Below are positions 15,667-24,479 of a stretch of 64,000 nt of DNA, piece by piece. A model generated the notes under the pieces. That model worked only from the letters and a program-made list of their open reading frames with translations, was not told the origin of the DNA and did no database searches. The translations under genes and the position numbers were made by a program. This DNA is from Stigmatella aurantiaca DW4/3-1 (GTDB taxonomy: Bacteria; Myxococcota; Myxococcia; Myxococcales; Myxococcaceae). The DNA lies in contig NC_014623.1 in NCBI RefSeq assembly GCF_000165485.1, positions 2,251,501 through 2,315,500 of the forward strand, given 5' to 3'. How positions within the stretch are numbered: position 1 is the first letter of the stretch; each line of letters begins with the position of its first letter.

Positions 15667-17181
15667 ATGGAAACCACCCGTCCGCAGCGCGGTGCCCTCC
15701 TCACCGGGACCGCCGCGCTGCTCCTCTTGGTTCCTTTGTGCTCCTATTGGGAGACAGTTTTCCATCGTTTTGGGTTTCGCGATGACTACTCCATCCTCCG
15801 CGAGGCCCGGGAGGAGCCCGGGAAGATTCTGAAGGTGTGTTCCTCCCAGGGCCGGATCCTCTACGGCTGGCTTCTGGAGATGTCCGCGCGGATGGCGGGT
15901 GACATCGAGGGGCTGTGCTGGATGCGGCTTGCCAGCGTCGTGTGCCTGGGGGTGCTGGCTTCGGCGGTGTTCCTGCTGCTGATCCGGGCGGGGTGGCACC
16001 TGGCTCCGGCGGCGTTGCTCGCGGCCTTCATGCCCCTGACGCCTTCGGCGCAGGTGTTGTCGAGCTGGGCCATCTGCTGGCCGCACGCGCTGGCGCTGGT
16101 GTTGGCGACGGCCGCCTTCGCGCTCGCGGACCAGGGGATGCGGCCGGGGTCCGGCCGTCTCCGCCAGGTGGGCGGGTGGCTGGGCGCGGGGGTCCTCGTG
16201 GCGGCGGCCACGCTCACGTATCAGTCGAACAGCCTCTTCTACGTCGTCCTCGTGGCCGCCACGCTCGTGGTCCGCCGTGCGGACACCTTCAAGGGAAGCG
16301 TCCGGTGGATGGTGCGGCACCTGTGCGTCGTGGGCGCGGGGCTGGGGGCCGCCTTCGCCGTGTCGCAGCTGACCTTCGCCGCCCATGTGTTCACGGCTTC
16401 GCCCAGGATGCGGTTCGAGACGCACTGGGTGAGCAAGGCCATCTGGACGGTGACCAACGTCCTGCCCGATGCCCTGGCGCTGTCGGCCCTGGATGGTGCC
16501 CGGGGCGCCGCGGCGGTGGGGTACTGGCTCATGGTGCTGGGGGCGGTGGGGGTCCTCTCCGCGGGCACTGTGATGGAGTACCGGCGCGTCGGCCCCGCGG
16601 GGGCAGGACGGTGGCTGCTGGGGATGGTGGCGCTGTCAGGCGTGGCCTACTCCGTCAGCTTTCTCGCGGCGGAGCGCTGGCCAACCTACCGCACCATCTA
16701 TGCGCTCACCGGTGTGTGGAGCGTCTTCATCGCGGCCTCGCTGGTGAATATCGGAAGCCTGTTGCCCGAGCGGGGCAGAAAGGCGGCCATCGGGCTGCTT
16801 GCCGGGGTCGTGCTGACGGGGGCGCTGGTCGCGCGGTGGCACTCTTTCGAGCTGTTCGCCGTTCCCCAGGGCCTCGAACTGCAACTCATGGAGGAGGGGG
16901 TCCGAAAGGCCGTGCTCGCGAAACGGCCCCGGATCTTCGTCATCACCGCCACCCAGGATGACTCGTCCGCGCCGCGCCGGTACCGGGACGAGTTCGGCTC
17001 CGTGTCCATCGATTCCGAGTGGGTCGCCAAGGAGGTGCTGAAGTCGCTCATGAAGGAGCGGTTCTCGGGAACCGCCGACGTGAGCAAGCTGTACCAGTTC
17101 GCCGCTGGGCCGAAGGTGCCCGAGCCGAAGAGCTACGACATCCTCATCGACATGCGGCGGATGCGCCAAGCCCGGCCGTGA
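15667..17181 (+). CDS. GtrII-like multi-pass membrane glucosyltransferase-domain protein
   Basis: 504 residues with about ten membrane segments. A GFRDDYSIL motif (near residue 37) with the acidic pair just after the first helix, then SQGRILYGWLLE, matches the 'DD......GR.l' entry of GtrII-type membrane glucosyltransferases that decorate O-antigen or cell-surface polymers. Residues about 400-504 form a soluble C-terminal domain. It begins 41 bases after the HerA gene on the same strand, so read-through is possible, but there is no functional reason to group it with that operon. It ends in a strong hairpin shared with the convergent gene. The donor and acceptor are unknown. Confidence 0.6.
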   Translation: METTRPQRGALLTGTAALLLLVPLCSYWETVFHRFGFRDDYSILREAREEPGKILKVCSSQGRILYGWLLEMSARMAGDIEGLCWMRLASVVCLGVLASAVFLLLIRAGWHLAPAALLAAFMPLTPSAQVLSSWAICWPHALALVLATAAFALADQGMRPGSGRLRQVGGWLGAGVLVAAATLTYQSNSLFYVVLVAATLVVRRADTFKGSVRWMVRHLCVVGAGLGAAFAVSQLTFAAHVFTASPRMRFETHWVSKAIWTVTNVLPDALALSALDGARGAAAVGYWLMVLGAVGVLSAGTVMEYRRVGPAGAGRWLLGMVALSGVAYSVSFLAAERWPTYRTIYALTGVWSVFIAASLVNIGSLLPERGRKAAIGLLAGVVLTGALVARWHSFELFAVPQGLELQLMEEGVRKAVLAKRPRIFVITATQDDSSAPRRYRDEFGSVSIDSEWVAKEVLKSLMKERFSGTADVSKLYQFAAGPKVPEPKSYDILIDMRRMRQARP

Positions 17182-17204
17182 GGAGGCACCTCGCTCACGG
17201 CCGG
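17172..17204. terminator. Strong bidirectional hairpin terminator
   Basis: CCGGCCGTGAG (17172-17182) pairs perfectly with CTCACGGCCGG (17194-17204). The 11-base loop itself contains GAGG-CA-CCTC, so the stem can extend with a single bulge. It lies between convergent genes ending at 17181 (+) and 17219 (-), and overlaps the upstream gene's stop codon. Confidence 0.8.
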
Positions 17205-17218
17205 GGGGGAACGGCGGC

Positions 17219-20200
17219 TCAGCGGGAAGCGGTCTTCCCTTCCGAGGCTTTGAGCAGCACCTTGCGCCCGAAGGCCCGGTCCACCCGGCCGAGGAACTCA
17301 CGGAAGGCCAGGTAGTCGTCCGACTTCACGCGCGCCCGGGTGAGGGCCACCTCGCCATCGGCGATGAGCTTGCCCCCCTCCTGGCGGAAGGTGAGCCGCA
17401 GCCGTCCAAACGGCAGTTGCTCTTCCAGTGCATCGGGCAACTCCGCGATGGAGTAGCCCGGTGGCAGCGTGTAGCGCAGCGTGAACTGGTTCATCCACGG
17501 GCTCTGGAGCTGCAGGTCGAACCGGCGCTGGGCCAGCGAGGCGTAGGCTTGCTGGTACGTTCGCCCCGCGCCGAAGGGCAGCAGCCGCAGGGCCCCGCCG
17601 GGGAGGACCTCCGAGTAGCGAGGAATGGTCATCCGGAACTCCATCGCCACGTCCTCGTCCAGGCGCGTGGTGTCGTTGAGCTTCACGTCGTGCACGGTGA
17701 GCCCTGGGAAGCTCTGTGCCCAGGCGCGCTCGAAGGTGGACCGTCGCGTGGCCACCGCCCGGTAGGCCCGGCGGTACTCGGGGGCGCTCAGGCCGGTCAC
17801 CGTCGTGGCCCCCATCACCTCCGCGGAGCCGTCCGGCTTGAGCGTCACATCCATGGTCAGCCGCGTGGCGTTGTCCTCTGCCTTCGCCTCGGGCGTGGTA
17901 AGGAAGGTGCTCTTGCCACCCGGCTCCACGATGAGGACGTTGGCCACCCGGTCCGCGCTGGGCAGCTCGCGCGCCCCGTGGAACTCCGCTGTCCCGTCCA
18001 GGAAGAGCTGGTACTTCGGTACGTAGACGATGGCGTGGTTGAAGGCCGCGAGGCTCGCGGGCTCCTCGCCCAGGGCACCCAGGGTGCGCATGCGCAGCAG
18101 CACCAGCCGGGTGTCCACCCCAGCCACCTTCAGCATGGCGTGGATGAGGCTTGCCTTGTCCTTGCAGTCGCCGAAGCGCCGGGCCAGCACCCGGTCCACC
18201 CGGTAGGGCTTGTAGCCGTGGATGCCGAACTCCAGCGCCACATAGCGCGTGTTCGTCACCACGAAGTTGTACACGGAGCGGATGACGGCCTGGTCGTCCT
18301 TGCGGTCCACCCCCTGCAGCACCCGATCCACCGTCTGCCGCAACTCATCGTTGGGCGTGAGCTGATCCTTCACCAGCCCCCAGTAGTAGCGGCCCACCTG
18401 CTCCCAGGTCTGGTACGTGGAGACGTGCAGCGGCACGGCGATCTCCGCCCAGCCGGGCATGCCGGGTTCGGGCACCACCTTGGGCACGTTCTTCGCCGTC
18501 CACCGGTAGAGCACCCGCCCGCCCTCCAGCTCCTCGCGCGTGTGCGCCACGCCCGCCAGCTTCGCCGTGTTCGAGTACAGGGGGCGCTCGCGGGGCATGT
18601 CCACCAGGTACTGGTAGCGGATCTTCGGGTACACGTTCTGCACGTGTTCCACCTCGCCCCAGTAGTCCGACAGCAGGTTCTCCTGGGCCGTGTCCTCCAA
18701 CTGGTACTGCAGGTCCAGCACGTCACCCGGGGCCAGCGTCGGGAAGGAGAGCATCTTGGCGCGGGCGTCGTAGTACATGCCCGTCCACGGCTCGTTGATG
18801 TTGCGCTCGGTCTCGCCGTAGCTGTCCACCACCGAGCCGTCCGGCTTGGTGACGCGGGCGCGCAGGATGCGCACCTCCTGCCGGTCCGGTGAGTAGGTGA
18901 CGGGGTAGCTGCGGAACGCGTCCACGCCGCGCTGGTTGAGCACCTGCACCACCATCTGGTGCGTGCGGCTGGACAGGCCGCTCGTCTGCACGCGCACGAA
19001 GGTGTTGTCCACCACGTACACGGCGTCCTCGGTGGGGTAGGCCTCGGACTCCTTCACCAGGGGCGCGGAGTCCATCACGTAGCGGGTGCCCGCGTTGGCC
19101 TCGCCCTTGAGGGTCCGCACCGTTTCCTTCAAGGCCGGGTTCTGTGGGCGGAGCGCCAGCGAGCGGGCGAAGGCGGCCAGCGCCTCGTCCCGGTGCCCCG
19201 CGCTCATCAGCGCGCGGCCCTCTCGCTCGTACACCTCGGGCTCATCCGGAGCGAGCGCCCGGGCTTCGGCGAAGTTCGCCTTGGCCGCGTCGAGCTTCCC
19301 GTTGGAGGCCCGCAGCTCCGCCAGCCGCACGCGCGCCGCGTTGTCGAAGGGGTTGAGCGCCAGCAGCTGGGAATACTCGCGTGCGGCCTCGTCCACCCGG
19401 CCCATGTCCGCCAGCTGCGCGGCCAGCAGGTTGCGGCTGGCCGTATCGTCGAAGCGCAGGGCGAGCGCCACGCGCAAGCGGTCCAGCACCTCCTGCTGAC
19501 GCTCCAGCTTGCGCGAAGAGGCCACGGCGGCACGCACCACCCGGGGCACGTTGGGCGCCCGGCGGAACGTCTCCTCGACCAGCGTGTTGGCGCGGGCGGA
19601 GACGCCCAGGGCCTCGTAGGCCCGTGCCAGCACCAGCCGCGCGGAGGCCGAGTCCTGGGCGCTCTCCACGAGCGGCTGCAGCAGCTCCAGCACGCGCTCG
19701 GGGTGGTCCCGCTCCAGCTCATGCTCCGCCAGCTTCTCGCGCACCCGGAGCGAGTCCGGCTCCACCTTGAGGGCCGCTTCCAGGAAGTGGCGCCGCAGGT
19801 TCAGGTCGTCCCGGTGGTTCGCGGCGGCCAGGAGCTGCAGGCCCACGTCCTTCGGGGAGGCCCGTGCGGCCCGTTCGGCCTCCACGGTGGCCGTGTGCTC
19901 GCGCTCGTCATAGGCGCGGAAGAAGGAGAGCACCGTGGCGTACTCCCCGCGCAGGGTGGCGTCCTCCGGCTTGCGGGCCACCAGGTCCTTCAGCGCGGAG
20001 GTGAGCGTGGGCAGCGGTTGCGGCGAGGGGGCCAGGCCTCGCTCCAGGGCGGGCGGCGAGGGAGGAAGCGTCGCGCGCACCGTGCCGCGCGCCAGGGATT
20101 CCTGCCGAAGGTAGAAGCCCAGCGGACCGGTCTCCTGGCACACCTTGACGAGCACGCGGTTGAGGCCCTTGCGGAGGCGGACCGCCACCCGGCTCTGGTC

Positions 20201-20887
20201 CGGCCGCGGCAGGTTGTACCGGTCCTCGCGCGCCACGGGCTGTCCGTTCACCCACATCCGGAAGCCTCCGGAGGTGCCAACGCCGAGCGCTACCCGCGTC
20301 TCCTGGGAGGCCTCCAGCCAGGTGAGGGCGTAGGCCACGGCCTCGCGGTTGGGGCGCACCGCCGCCGCCAAGTCCACGTACCCATCGGTGGGGCTGACGG
20401 CGAGCCGCCGCCAGGACACCTGCCGGCCCTTGGCCCCCGCGAACGTGGCGTTGAGGTCCAACGCAGCCGCCTCGGGGCCGAAGTCCGTGTCACACCCGGA
20501 CTTGCCCTCGTTGTCGAAGCCGCCGGTGACATAGAAGTCTCCCACGAAGCCCAGCGCGCGCTGGATCTCCGTGGCGCGCACCATCCGGCCCCGGGCCCGC
20601 TCGAGGTCCATCAGCAGCAGCGTCGCCGTGGCGCGCGTGTTGGGGTCGGTGTTGCGGCGGCCGATGACCTGCGCATAGGTGCTCACCAGCGGGGTGATGT
20701 CCTCCAGTTCCTCGGCCGTGCCGTGAAGGCGGATGAGGTAGGCGGCTCCCCGGGGCGAAGAGGCCAGCTCGAGCGCTTGCGCGGTGTAGGCCTGCGCTGC
20801 CTCGATGTGGGGCCCAGCGGGTTTGGCCAGGGCCAGGAGCGGGCAAGTGAGTACGAAGACTGCGGCGAGCCATGGGAAACGAAACAT
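17219..20887 (-). CDS. TPR protein with DUF3857 and transglutaminase-like domain, secreted
   Basis: 1222 residues from the ATG at 20887 (GAGGAA upstream); an ATG at 20911 would add eight residues with a better charged N-end but lacks a ribosome site. Residues 1-21 (MFRFPWLAAVFVLTCPLLALA) are a signal peptide. Residues about 330-620 contain TPR repeats (for example LAAQLADMGRVDEAAREYSQ). Then comes a DUF3857 beta-domain and, near 900-1010, a transglutaminase-like core: RRFGDCKDKASL with the catalytic Cys, a His in FNHAIVYV and an Asp in LFLDGTAEF. This triad is intact. Such proteins are common in myxobacteria and Bacteroidetes and are thought to act in the periplasm; the substrate is unknown. 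It is a single gene between a terminator and a possible upstream promoter. Confidence 0.88.
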   Translation of the reverse strand: MFRFPWLAAVFVLTCPLLALAKPAGPHIEAAQAYTAQALELASSPRGAAYLIRLHGTAEELEDITPLVSTYAQVIGRRNTDPNTRATATLLLMDLERARGRMVRATEIQRALGFVGDFYVTGGFDNEGKSGCDTDFGPEAAALDLNATFAGAKGRQVSWRRLAVSPTDGYVDLAAAVRPNREAVAYALTWLEASQETRVALGVGTSGGFRMWVNGQPVAREDRYNLPRPDQSRVAVRLRKGLNRVLVKVCQETGPLGFYLRQESLARGTVRATLPPSPPALERGLAPSPQPLPTLTSALKDLVARKPEDATLRGEYATVLSFFRAYDEREHTATVEAERAARASPKDVGLQLLAAANHRDDLNLRRHFLEAALKVEPDSLRVREKLAEHELERDHPERVLELLQPLVESAQDSASARLVLARAYEALGVSARANTLVEETFRRAPNVPRVVRAAVASSRKLERQQEVLDRLRVALALRFDDTASRNLLAAQLADMGRVDEAAREYSQLLALNPFDNAARVRLAELRASNGKLDAAKANFAEARALAPDEPEVYEREGRALMSAGHRDEALAAFARSLALRPQNPALKETVRTLKGEANAGTRYVMDSAPLVKESEAYPTEDAVYVVDNTFVRVQTSGLSSRTHQMVVQVLNQRGVDAFRSYPVTYSPDRQEVRILRARVTKPDGSVVDSYGETERNINEPWTGMYYDARAKMLSFPTLAPGDVLDLQYQLEDTAQENLLSDYWGEVEHVQNVYPKIRYQYLVDMPRERPLYSNTAKLAGVAHTREELEGGRVLYRWTAKNVPKVVPEPGMPGWAEIAVPLHVSTYQTWEQVGRYYWGLVKDQLTPNDELRQTVDRVLQGVDRKDDQAVIRSVYNFVVTNTRYVALEFGIHGYKPYRVDRVLARRFGDCKDKASLIHAMLKVAGVDTRLVLLRMRTLGALGEEPASLAAFNHAIVYVPKYQLFLDGTAEFHGARELPSADRVANVLIVEPGGKSTFLTTPEAKAEDNATRLTMDVTLKPDGSAEVMGATTVTGLSAPEYRRAYRAVATRRSTFERAWAQSFPGLTVHDVKLNDTTRLDEDVAMEFRMTIPRYSEVLPGGALRLLPFGAGRTYQQAYASLAQRRFDLQLQSPWMNQFTLRYTLPPGYSIAELPDALEEQLPFGRLRLTFRQEGGKLIADGEVALTRARVKSDDYLAFREFLGRVDRAFGRKVLLKASEGKTASR

Positions 20888-20954
20888 CCGTCGTATTCCT
20901 CGTCCGGTCATGGGGTGGTGTTTCCAGCCCTGCAAAGGGCTGACGCCGATGAAC

Positions 20955-20974
20955 AGGCGCCACGGGGGGCGCCT
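20955..20974 (-). terminator. Possible terminator downstream of the CheW gene
   Basis: AGGCGCC (20955-20961) and GGCGCCT (20968-20974) form a perfect 7-base-pair stem with a six-base loop, about 130 bases after the cheW stop codon in its direction of transcription. It also lies 68 bases upstream of the DUF3857 gene start. It is short and has no T tract. Confidence 0.35.
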
Positions 20975-21103
20975 TCCCCTGCATGTTGCTCCGGACGGCG
21001 GACAGGCAGCCGGCAAAACGTCACGAGTTGTGGAAAAACATCACCCCGGCGTCCGCCTCGGAGGGGAGGACGGGCCGGGGTGAGGGAACGCGCCGGGAGA
21101 AGC

Positions 21104-21649
21104 TCAGAGCGGCCGGAGGGCCTTGGGACGGACCAGGAGCCCCGTGGGGACTTCCGCGCAAGCCGCGAATTCCTCGGCCGCGAGCAGCTCGGAGGCGGAG
21201 AGGATGCGGTCCACGTCCAGCAACAGGACCAGCCCCTCGCCATGGCGGCCCATGCCCGCGATGAAGGAGTCCATGTAGACGGTCGCGCCAAAGGAGGGGG
21301 CGGGGACGACTTCGCGGGAACCGAGGAGCACCCGGTTTCCCACCGAGTCCGCCGTCAGGCCGATGCGCATCCGGATGCCCTCCCGCTGCACCTCCACGAC
21401 GAGCACGCTGGTGCGCGCGGCCGTGGAGCAGAAGGCCTGGCCCAGCCGGGGGCCCAGGTCCACCACCGGAATCTTGTGGCCGCCCAGGCCGATGGCGCCG
21501 CGCATGAAGCGAGGGGCCGAGGGGACGTGTGTCACCGCCACGTCGTGGAGCACCTCACGGACGCAGAAGTCCGGGATGGCATAGTGCTCTCCTCCGAGCT
21601 CGAAGGTGCAGTACTGCTCGGCTTGTCCCGGCACCAATGCCAGCGTCAT
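21104..21649 (-). CDS. CheW-like chemotaxis coupling protein
   Basis: 181 residues from the ATG at 21649, which has GAGGT 5 bases upstream. It is a single CheW domain: a first strand QYCTFELGGEHYAIPDFCVREVL, then VPSAPRFMRGAIGLGGHKIPVVDLGPRLG (the usual 'P..p.fv.GviNlRG.iiPViDLr..lg', here with GLGG for NLRG), and GLVLLLDVDRIL near the C-terminus. CheW links receptors to a CheA kinase. No CheA, CheY or receptor gene is adjacent; the window's one chemoreceptor is 38 kb away. A sigma-70-like promoter is visible upstream. The protein is about 20 residues longer than E. coli CheW because of its C-terminal tail. Confidence 0.85.
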   Translation of the reverse strand: MTLALVPGQAEQYCTFELGGEHYAIPDFCVREVLHDVAVTHVPSAPRFMRGAIGLGGHKIPVVDLGPRLGQAFCSTAARTSVLVVEVQREGIRMRIGLTADSVGNRVLLGSREVVPAPSFGATVYMDSFIAGMGRHGEGLVLLLDVDRILSASELLAAEEFAACAEVPTGLLVRPKALRPL

Positions 21650-21711
21650 GCATACCTCGGTCAGGGGAGGGCACCTTACGCCCCTCCCCATCCGCAGTGA
21701 AACTGTGAAAC

Positions 21712-21740
21712 TCTATATGTTGTGTAATTCTCAAGATCAA
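21712..21740 (-). promoter_or_regulatory. Sigma-70-like promoter for the CheW gene
   Basis: On the minus strand, TTGATC (21740-21735) and TATAGA (21717-21712) are separated by exactly 17 bases, in a clearly AT-rich segment about 63 bases upstream of the cheW start. Each hexamer matches the consensus at four of six positions. Confidence 0.55.
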
Positions 21741-21821
21741 CTAACACGATAAAACACTTGAGACTCCATTGTAGGAGGGATACCGGGTTTATCAAGGATA
21801 GGTTGAAAAATACGTCCTTTG

Positions 21822-22577
21822 TTAACGCGTCGCGCAAGCTCGGGCGAGGGTGAGAACCTCCACGGGGCCCGCGCCCACCTCGTGCAGCGCGGAAGCGGCG
21901 GCCCGGGCGGTGGCTCCGGTGGTGAGGACGTCGTCCAACAGGAGGAGGGGTTGGCCTGCGGCGAGGGGAGAGGCGCGGAAGGCCCCCGCGACGTTGCGAG
22001 CACGCTCCCCTTCGTCGAGGCCCACCTGCCGCGGGGTGTCGCGCGCACGGGTGAGCAGGCCCACGGGGGCTCGACGGCCCGTGGCCCGGGCGAGTGCCCC
22101 AGCGAGAAGCTGCGTCTGGTCATACCGGCGCTCGCGAAAGCGGCGGTCATGCAACGGCAGGGCGACGATCAGGGCAGGGGCCTGGGCAAGGAAGGCCTGG
22201 GCTTCGTCCACGAGCAACGCGGCCAGGGGCGCGGCCAGTTCGGGGTGGTCCTCGTACTTGTAGCGGTGGATGGCGCGGGACACGGGGCCTTCATGAATGA
22301 AGGGCGCCCAGACCCGCGAAAAGGGCGGCGGGTGGAGATGGCAGCGAGGGCAGGTGGAGGCAGGGAAGGCTCCCGGCTCGGCGCATGTGCGGCAGCAAGC
22401 AGGCGGAAGGCGCTCCAGGGCGGTATCGCAGGTCTCGCAGAAGGGGGACTGCGTGGGGAGCACCTGGGCGCAGGCCAGGCAGGAGGGGGGATACAGCAGC
22501 TCCGCCCATCCTCTGAGGGTCCGCGTGGCGGCCTGGCCCCACGCGGCGGCAAGCCCCTGTCTCGCGTCGCTCCTCAT
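21822..22577 (-). CDS. ComF-family phosphoribosyltransferase-like protein
   Basis: 251 residues from the ATG at 22577, with GGGAGGA just upstream; longer in-frame readings are not protein-like. The N-terminal part has a zinc-finger-like set of cysteines (CLACAQV, CETCDTA, CRTCAEP, CPRCHLH, residues about 38-90). Then come the ComF blocks IHRYKYEDHPELA, ALIVALPLHDRRFRERRYDQT and the phosphoribosyltransferase loop LLLLDDVLTTGATA (near 220). ComF proteins take part in natural transformation in Gram-positive and some Gram-negative bacteria; many homologues have no proven role. The downstream side (21650-21821) is AT-rich and holds the CheW promoter. It lies 163 bases after gpmI in the same direction, so it may have its own promoter. 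Confidence 0.88.
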   Translation of the reverse strand: MRSDARQGLAAAWGQAATRTLRGWAELLYPPSCLACAQVLPTQSPFCETCDTALERLPPACCRTCAEPGAFPASTCPRCHLHPPPFSRVWAPFIHEGPVSRAIHRYKYEDHPELAAPLAALLVDEAQAFLAQAPALIVALPLHDRRFRERRYDQTQLLAGALARATGRRAPVGLLTRARDTPRQVGLDEGERARNVAGAFRASPLAAGQPLLLLDDVLTTGATARAAASALHEVGAGPVEVLTLARACATR

Positions 22578-22740
22578 GCGTCCTCCCGGGTCCCCAGGAA
22601 AAGGGAGCCTCGGGCGGACCCCAAGCACGCGCTGGGCCAGCCGGGGGCGCTTGCTGGGAGGGCGCGTCGTGTCCGGCGCGGGGCGTCTCACGGGGCGGAC
22701 CTTGGGTCCTGCCTGGAGACGCCCGCTTCGCGCCGTGGGG

Positions 22741-24282
22741 CTACGGCAGGAGCCCCATCCGGTTCATCTCCTTCGGCTGCGGCAGCCCCATCACCTTGCA
22801 GAGCGAGGGGGCGATGTCCGCCAGCACGCCCGGGCGCAGCTTCTGCCCACGGAAGTCCGGGTGGATGAGGTGGAAGGGCACCGGGTTGAGCGTGTGCGAG
22901 GTGTGCGGCTCGCCCGTGATGGGGTCCCGCATCATCTCGCAGTTGCCGTGGTCCGCGGAGATGGCCAGGACCCAGCCGTTGCGGCGGCACACGTCGCCCA
23001 GATGGCCGAGGCACTCGTCCACCACCTTCACCGCTTGGATGGCGGCGTCCAGCCGGCCGCTGTGGCCCACCATGTCCGGGTTGGCGAGGTTGACGAGCGC
23101 GAAGTCATACGCGCCCGAGTCCACGCGCTTGACCAGCTCGCTCGTCACTTCCCGTGCGGACATCTCCGGCTTCAGGTCATACGTCTTCACGTCGCGGGGG
23201 GAGGGGACCAGGTGCCGTTCTTCCCCGGGAAACACCACCTCCCGGCCGCCGTTGAAGAAGAAGGTGACGTGCGCGTACTTCTCCGTCTCCGCAGTGCGGA
23301 ACTGACGCAGCCCGGCCCGGGAGAGCACCTCGGGGAAGATGTCCTGCGGCTGGTCGGGCCCATAGGCGACCGGCAGGTCGAACGTCTCGTCGTACTGCGT
23401 CATGCAGACGTAGCGTCCGAGCTGGAGCCCCGCCCGGTCGAACTCCTTGAAGGTCGGGAAGGCCAGGGCGCTGGTGATCTCGCGGGCCCGGTCGGCGCGG
23501 AAGTTGAAGAAGAGCACCACATCGCCGTTGCGGATGCGGCCGACGGGGGAGCCGTCGCCCTGGCTGATGACGGTGGGGACGACGAACTCGTCGGTGACCT
23601 TCTCCGCGTAGGAGGCGCGGATGGCGGACAGCGCATCGGGGGCCTTGGGGCCCTGGGCGAGCACCAGCGCGTCATAGGCCAGCTTGACGCGGTCCCACCG
23701 CTTGTCGCGGTCCATGCCGTAGTAGCGCCCGCCCACGGTGGCGATGCGGCCAGAGTTCGTCTCCTTGAGGAAGCGCTCCAACTGCTCCACGTAGCCCAAA
23801 CCGCTCTGGGGAGGGGTGTCCCGCCCATCGAGGAAGGCATGCACGTAGACCTGGGGCAGGCCGCGCTCGCGCCCCGCCTTGAGCAGGGCGAACAGGTGGT
23901 CCATGGAGGAGTGCACCCCGCCCGGCGAGACGAGCCCCACCAGGTGGAAGGCCTTGCCGTCCGACTTGGCCTGGTCCATGGCCGCGCGGATGACGGGGTT
24001 GTTGCCCAGCTCACCCGATTCGGCGGCGCGGTTGATGCGGACAAGATCCTGATAGACGATCCGGCCGGCGCCGATGTTGGTGTGGCCGACCTCCGAGTTT
24101 CCCATCTGCCCTTCCGGAAGGCCCACGGCCATGCCGGAGGTATGCAACTCGGTGAAGGGGAAGCCGTGAGAGATGCGATCGAGGTTCGGGGTACCGGCCT
24201 GGAGGATGGCGTTGTCCTCGCGCTCCTGGCGGATTCCCCAACCATCCAGGATGCAGAGCAGGACCTTGTGCGCAGGTTTCAT
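22741..24282 (-). CDS. gpmI: 2,3-bisphosphoglycerate-independent phosphoglycerate mutase
   Basis: 513 residues, the usual size for this enzyme. It converts 3-phosphoglycerate to 2-phosphoglycerate in glycolysis and gluconeogenesis with two manganese ions. The metal motif VLLCILDGWG is at residues 7-16 (Asp13). The phosphoserine motif QMGNSEVGH is at about 59-67 (Ser63). HAFLDGRDTPP, GRYYGMDRD, FFNFRADRAREIT, TQYDETF, LANPDMVGHSG and ISADHGNCE (second metal centre) follow in the right order. The start codon at 24282 has only a weak upstream purine stretch but agrees with the family's N-terminus. It is divergent from the lipoprotein gene at 24480 across a 197-base gap. Confidence 0.97.
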   Translation of the reverse strand: MKPAHKVLLCILDGWGIRQEREDNAILQAGTPNLDRISHGFPFTELHTSGMAVGLPEGQMGNSEVGHTNIGAGRIVYQDLVRINRAAESGELGNNPVIRAAMDQAKSDGKAFHLVGLVSPGGVHSSMDHLFALLKAGRERGLPQVYVHAFLDGRDTPPQSGLGYVEQLERFLKETNSGRIATVGGRYYGMDRDKRWDRVKLAYDALVLAQGPKAPDALSAIRASYAEKVTDEFVVPTVISQGDGSPVGRIRNGDVVLFFNFRADRAREITSALAFPTFKEFDRAGLQLGRYVCMTQYDETFDLPVAYGPDQPQDIFPEVLSRAGLRQFRTAETEKYAHVTFFFNGGREVVFPGEERHLVPSPRDVKTYDLKPEMSAREVTSELVKRVDSGAYDFALVNLANPDMVGHSGRLDAAIQAVKVVDECLGHLGDVCRRNGWVLAISADHGNCEMMRDPITGEPHTSHTLNPVPFHLIHPDFRGQKLRPGVLADIAPSLCKVMGLPQPKEMNRMGLLP

Positions 24283-24479
24283 AGGCGGAACCCTAACCAC
24301 CCAGGGGCGTGGAAGTGGGGAGAAAAGTGAGGGCTCTCCTGCCTGGCCGTCCCCCGCAATCGTTTGGGGGCCCACTGCGAGAACGGGCCGCGGGGCCCGC
24401 AGGGTGGGGCGGCGGGAAGGTCTGGAACCTGTTATCCCGGCGGACTTGCTGGACCCCGTGTCCCTGCGCTGGAGCTTTC

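Noticed and set aside
17417-21700. Two long plus-strand frames (491 and 913 codons)
   Set aside because: Antisense to the TPR-DUF3857-transglutaminase and CheW genes, which have intact catalytic and family motifs.
22297-24330. 677-codon plus-strand frame across gpmI
   Set aside because: Antisense of phosphoglycerate mutase; no family resemblance.
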